DNA from: Serratia marcescens
Lineage (GTDB): Bacteria > Pseudomonadota > Gammaproteobacteria > Enterobacterales > Enterobacteriaceae
DNA: 64,000 bases
NCBI RefSeq assembly: GCF_029846115.1
Contig: NZ_JARVZZ010000001.1
Coordinates: forward strand, 682,001-746,000
Direction of reading: 5' to 3'
The notes beneath the pieces were generated by a model that was given only the letters and a program-made list of their open reading frames with translations, searched no databases and was not told the origin of the DNA. The first letter of the stretch is position 1; every line of letters starts with the position of its first letter. Shown piece after piece: positions 61,079-64,000 of the stretch. A program made the translations under genes and the position numbers.

Positions 61079-64000
61079 TTAGAAGCGCCAGGTGAAGCCG
61101 GCGTTGACGCTGTTGTCCTGGTGGTTCTGCGACAGCAGCCCGCCGTAGCCCAGCGACAGCGTGGCGTTCTCGTTCACCGCCACTTCCGCTCCCGCCTTCA
61201 GCACCATCCCGTCGCGCGAGACCGGTACGCTGTCCACCACGAACGGCGCATTGCCGCCGTTGAACCGCAGCCCGGTGCCTCGCTCCAGACCGCCATACTG
61301 GTGCTGCCACCCCAGCTCGCTGCGCAGCGCCACCGTCGTGCCCGGGCTCACCTGCCAGGCGGTGTCCGCACGCAGGCCCAGCGTCGACACCGTCGCATCC
61401 GTGTGCTGCTTGTCGCCGCGCAATGCCGCCGCGCCGCCGCTTTCCGCGATGCCGTTGTTCTCGAAGTTCACGTACGCCAGGTTCACAAACGGCTCCAGGT
61501 TCAGCCACTCACCCTGCACGCTGTAGCCCGCTTCCGCGAACAGCTGCTCGGTGCGCGCGCTGTACTTCGCCGTGTCGCGGTCCGACTGCATCCCGTAGTT
61601 CACCGACCGCTTGGTGTCGATGCGATGCCAGGTGTAGCCCGCCCCGCCGCGCAGCGCCAGCGCCCCGAACTGCTTGTCGCCGTACGCCGCCAGGTGGTAG
61701 TTGTCGCTGTCCGCCTTCGACCCGTACCCGCCGTGCAGCGAGGTGCGGGTGTAGCCGGTCGCCACCCCCAGCCGCCAGTCGTCCGCCGCCGCCGAGTCCA
61801 GCCCCACCAGCACCCCGTAGGTCGAGGCCTGATAACCCGTGGCGTTGGCGTCGCCCGACGCGTGGTCCCACGCCCCCAGCAGCTGCGCCCAGGCCCCGCC
61901 TTCATCCGCCTTGATGGCCGACGAGCTCGCCAGCCCTTCCGCCTGACGCAGACGCCCGTTCAGCGCCTCACGCAGGTAGCGGCTGTCGTTCACCAGCGCC
62001 GACGCGATATCCGCATGGATTTGCCCCGACAGCTGACGGAACGCCTGCCGCGCCTCGCCCGCCGTGCCGCTGTTGAGCAGGCTTTCGTACACCGGGTTGC
62101 CCGCCGCCAGCGCATCCGCCGCCGCCGCCACCGCCCGCTCGTTCGCCGTCTGCGCCACGCTGGCGAAGCTGGTGCCATTGCGCCCGACGCTCAGCGTTAC
62201 TCCGGTCGGCTGGTAGCTCAGCCCGGTGCCGAGGAACAGGTAGTTCAGCGCCACCGCATCAAACTGCCCGCTCACCCCCTGCTGCGCGCTCAGGATGGTG
62301 TACTGCTGGCCCAGCAGGCTGCGCACTTCGCTTTGCGTCAGCAGGTTGGGGCTGTTCTCCAGCGTCACCGCCACCTCGCCGCCGCCGATCGTCGCCGATC
62401 CGCTGCTCTGGATCCGATCGCTCTGGCCATTCGCCCCCACTTCCACCGCGTAGCGCGACCCCGGTTCGAAGCTGACGTTGCCCGCCACGTTCAGGGTGCC
62501 GATCGAGTTGCCCGGCGCCACGGTGCCGCCCTGACGGGCGGTCAGCGAACCGACCGTGCCGCTGCCGCCGACGATGCCGCCGTTCTGCACGCTGACGGCC
62601 GAGGTGACCGAGCCGTTGACTGCCAGCCGCCCCTGATTGACCAGCGTCGGGCCGGCATAGGTGTTGTTACCCGTCAGCACCAGGGTGCCGATGCCCTGCT
62701 TGGTCAGGCCGCCGTGGCCGGAGATGTCGTTGTTCCAGAAGTCCAGGCCGCACAGTACATCGCTGCAGACGCGCTCGGTCGGTTTGCCCTTGTCCAGCAC
62801 CGCGCCGACGCCCGGCAAATCCACCACGAACTGGGTCGGGCCGTAGGCCACACCCGTCGGATCCGGGATGCGGAACTCCGCAGGAATATCCTCGACGGTC
62901 ACCAACATGCCCGGGCCGTTGATGGCCTTGCCCAGGTTGATCATCCCCCAGCCGTAGAGCGCGTCGATGCCCGGCGCGCCCATGTCGGTGGCGGTGGTTT
63001 TCAGCACTTCCGCCACCTGTGCGCCATTCAAATACGGGAAACGCTCCATCAGCACCGCAACGCTGCCGGCCACGTGCGGCGCCGCCATCGAGGTGCCGCT
63101 GTATTTGGCGTAGCCGGTCGTCAGATTCTCCACGCTGGTGCCTTCGATTACCGAGCTGTATACCCGGGTGCCCGGTGCCGAGACGCACAAACTGGCGGTG
63201 TAGCCGCAGCGGGAAGAGAAGGTGCTGATGCTGTAATCGCCGGTATTGGTGGGATCCTGCAGGCTGGCGACCGACAGCCAGTTCGGCGCGATGTCCGGCA
63301 CGAAATACGCCAGGCCGGCCATGGCGTCCGGGTTGTTGAGGTTGCCGTCGTTGCCGGCGGCGAAGATGGTGACCACGCCGCTACGCGCCGCATCGATCGC
63401 GCCCTGATAGGCGCCGCCGGGCTTGGTGCCCAGGATCACGCTAATCTGATCGAACTGCTTTTGCGCGTCGTTCACCGTGAAGTGCGGATAAGCCGGGTCA
63501 TACCCGCCTTTATCGAACTTCTCAGTGATGCCAATGCCCCAGCTGTTGTTGATGATGCGCGCGCCGCTGGCCACCAGCGCATTCCAACCGGCCTGGTAAA
63601 CCGCGCCGTCGTTACCGAGGATGATGCCGTCTTCTGGACCGGGATCGCCGTTTTCGGCGCTGATGATCTGCGCATTGAACGCCACGCCGTGCATAGCGCC
63701 GCCGTCGCGGCTGCCGGCGGCGATGCCGCCCACGTGAGTGCCATGCGAACCGAGCGTGCCATCGGAATCCACGCTCGGCGTACCGTCATAACGGAAAACG
63801 TCGCCTTTTTTTACCGGAATATAGGGATCGGTGTATTCACGAATGCCTTCGGTGACCAGATTGATCACCTTATTCTCACCGGCAAATTCGGGGTGCTTAG
63901 CGTAGACCGGCTGATCGAAAATGCCGAGTTTGATGCCTTTGCCGGTATAACCGGCGGCGTAGGCCTGGTCGGCGTGGATCGCCCCCAGCCCCCATTCCGC
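61079..64000 (-). CDS. ssp: Autotransporter subtilisin-like serine protease, Ssp-type (5' end outside window)
   Basis: The frame is open to the right edge, so the signal peptide and start lie beyond the window; 973 residues are visible. The S8 triad is complete: Asp in LGIFDQPVYAKHPEF (visible beyond 63868), His in SHGTHVGG and Ser in SGTSMAAPHVAG. The autotransporter linker and barrel follow, ending WRF. The segment after the Asp closely resembles S. marcescens extracellular serine protease Ssp as I remember it. The last ~1.6 kb are nearly identical to the gene downstream, while the catalytic domains differ clearly. Compared with copy A, NYLF is preceded by Leu instead of Pro. Confidence 0.88.
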   Translation of the reverse strand, partial: AEWGLGAIHADQAYAAGYTGKGIKLGIFDQPVYAKHPEFAGENKVINLVTEGIREYTDPYIPVKKGDVFRYDGTPSVDSDGTLGSHGTHVGGIAAGSRDGGAMHGVAFNAQIISAENGDPGPEDGIILGNDGAVYQAGWNALVASGARIINNSWGIGITEKFDKGGYDPAYPHFTVNDAQKQFDQISVILGTKPGGAYQGAIDAARSGVVTIFAAGNDGNLNNPDAMAGLAYFVPDIAPNWLSVASLQDPTNTGDYSISTFSSRCGYTASLCVSAPGTRVYSSVIEGTSVENLTTGYAKYSGTSMAAPHVAGSVAVLMERFPYLNGAQVAEVLKTTATDMGAPGIDALYGWGMINLGKAINGPGMLVTVEDIPAEFRIPDPTGVAYGPTQFVVDLPGVGAVLDKGKPTERVCSDVLCGLDFWNNDISGHGGLTKQGIGTLVLTGNNTYAGPTLVNQGRLAVNGSVTSAVSVQNGGIVGGSGTVGSLTARQGGTVAPGNSIGTLNVAGNVSFEPGSRYAVEVGANGQSDRIQSSGSATIGGGEVAVTLENSPNLLTQSEVRSLLGQQYTILSAQQGVSGQFDAVALNYLFLGTGLSYQPTGVTLSVGRNGTSFASVAQTANERAVAAAADALAAGNPVYESLLNSGTAGEARQAFRQLSGQIHADIASALVNDSRYLREALNGRLRQAEGLASSSAIKADEGGAWAQLLGAWDHASGDANATGYQASTYGVLVGLDSAAADDWRLGVATGYTRTSLHGGYGSKADSDNYHLAAYGDKQFGALALRGGAGYTWHRIDTKRSVNYGMQSDRDTAKYSARTEQLFAEAGYSVQGEWLNLEPFVNLAYVNFENNGIAESGGAAALRGDKQHTDATVSTLGLRADTAWQVSPGTTVALRSELGWQHQYGGLERGTGLRFNGGNAPFVVDSVPVSRDGMVLKAGAEVAVNENATLSLGYGGLLSQNHQDNSVNAGFTWRF
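61081..62666. repeat. Near-identical 1.6 kb repeat, copy B
   Basis: Partner of 57852-59437. Homology starts at the last base of the stop codon and stops abruptly at NTYAGP; the catalytic-domain sequence beyond is only partly similar, with short matching blocks around the codons for DALYGWGMINLGKAINGPGM. Confidence 0.9.

Overview
The window looks like chromosome of a Serratia species, most likely the S. marcescens group. It is GC-rich and enterobacterial. At its right end it carries two tandem autotransporter serine proteases closely resembling S. marcescens Ssp. Its middle follows the E. coli gene order yhiN-pitA-uspB-uspA-rsmJ-prlC-rlmJ-gor, with Serratia-type modules inserted between those genes. 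I saw no tRNA, rRNA, CRISPR array, insertion sequence or prophage. The species call is inference from protein resemblance and gene order.

Layout. 1-1161: end of an MFS sugar permease and an IolI-like sugar isomerase. 1198-2635: fetAB iron-export ABC pair. 2826-10829: a complete chaperone-usher fimbrial locus of MR/P-like type (two pilins, usher, chaperone, minor pilin, tip adhesin, last pilin). It is preceded by a divergent PapI/FaeA-like regulator across a 1.1 kb AT-rich spacer holding clustered GATC sites, and followed by a cysteine-rich LuxR-type regulator at 10937-11560. 11640-14047: a MocR regulator convergent with a DMT exporter. 14342-20714: the srfABC operon. 20809-24006: a VOC protein, a Crp/Fnr-like regulator, and a divergent nucleoside hydrolase-adenosine deaminase pair, which together suggest nucleoside salvage.

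24035-27452 is yhiN-pitA-uspB. 27892-32291 is an insertion: SDR, small membrane protein, Kef-type antiporter, DUF924 protein and LysR. uspA (32559) and gdhA (33196) follow. 34869-41644 is a six-gene sugar cluster: binding protein, double ATPase, two permeases, FGGY pentulose-type kinase and a single-domain arabinose-5-phosphate-isomerase-like SIS protein. rsmJ-prlC-(HIT, amidase, LysR, ASCH)-rlmJ-gor completes the backbone.

50530-54116 holds a DinB-like protein, a PhzF-like protein, and a LysE exporter divergent from a MocR regulator across a perfect 22-bp palindrome. 54278-57394 holds a periplasmic SUOX-fold (PruR-like) protein, a hybrid histidine kinase and a convergent response regulator with an unusual N-terminal HTH/C-terminal receiver order. 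This looks like a ligand-sensing two-component module and is the best candidate for under-described biology here. 57850-64000 is a tandem pair of Ssp-type proteases whose last ~1.6 kb are almost identical at DNA level while their catalytic domains differ, which points to recent gene conversion. The second copy runs off the right edge.
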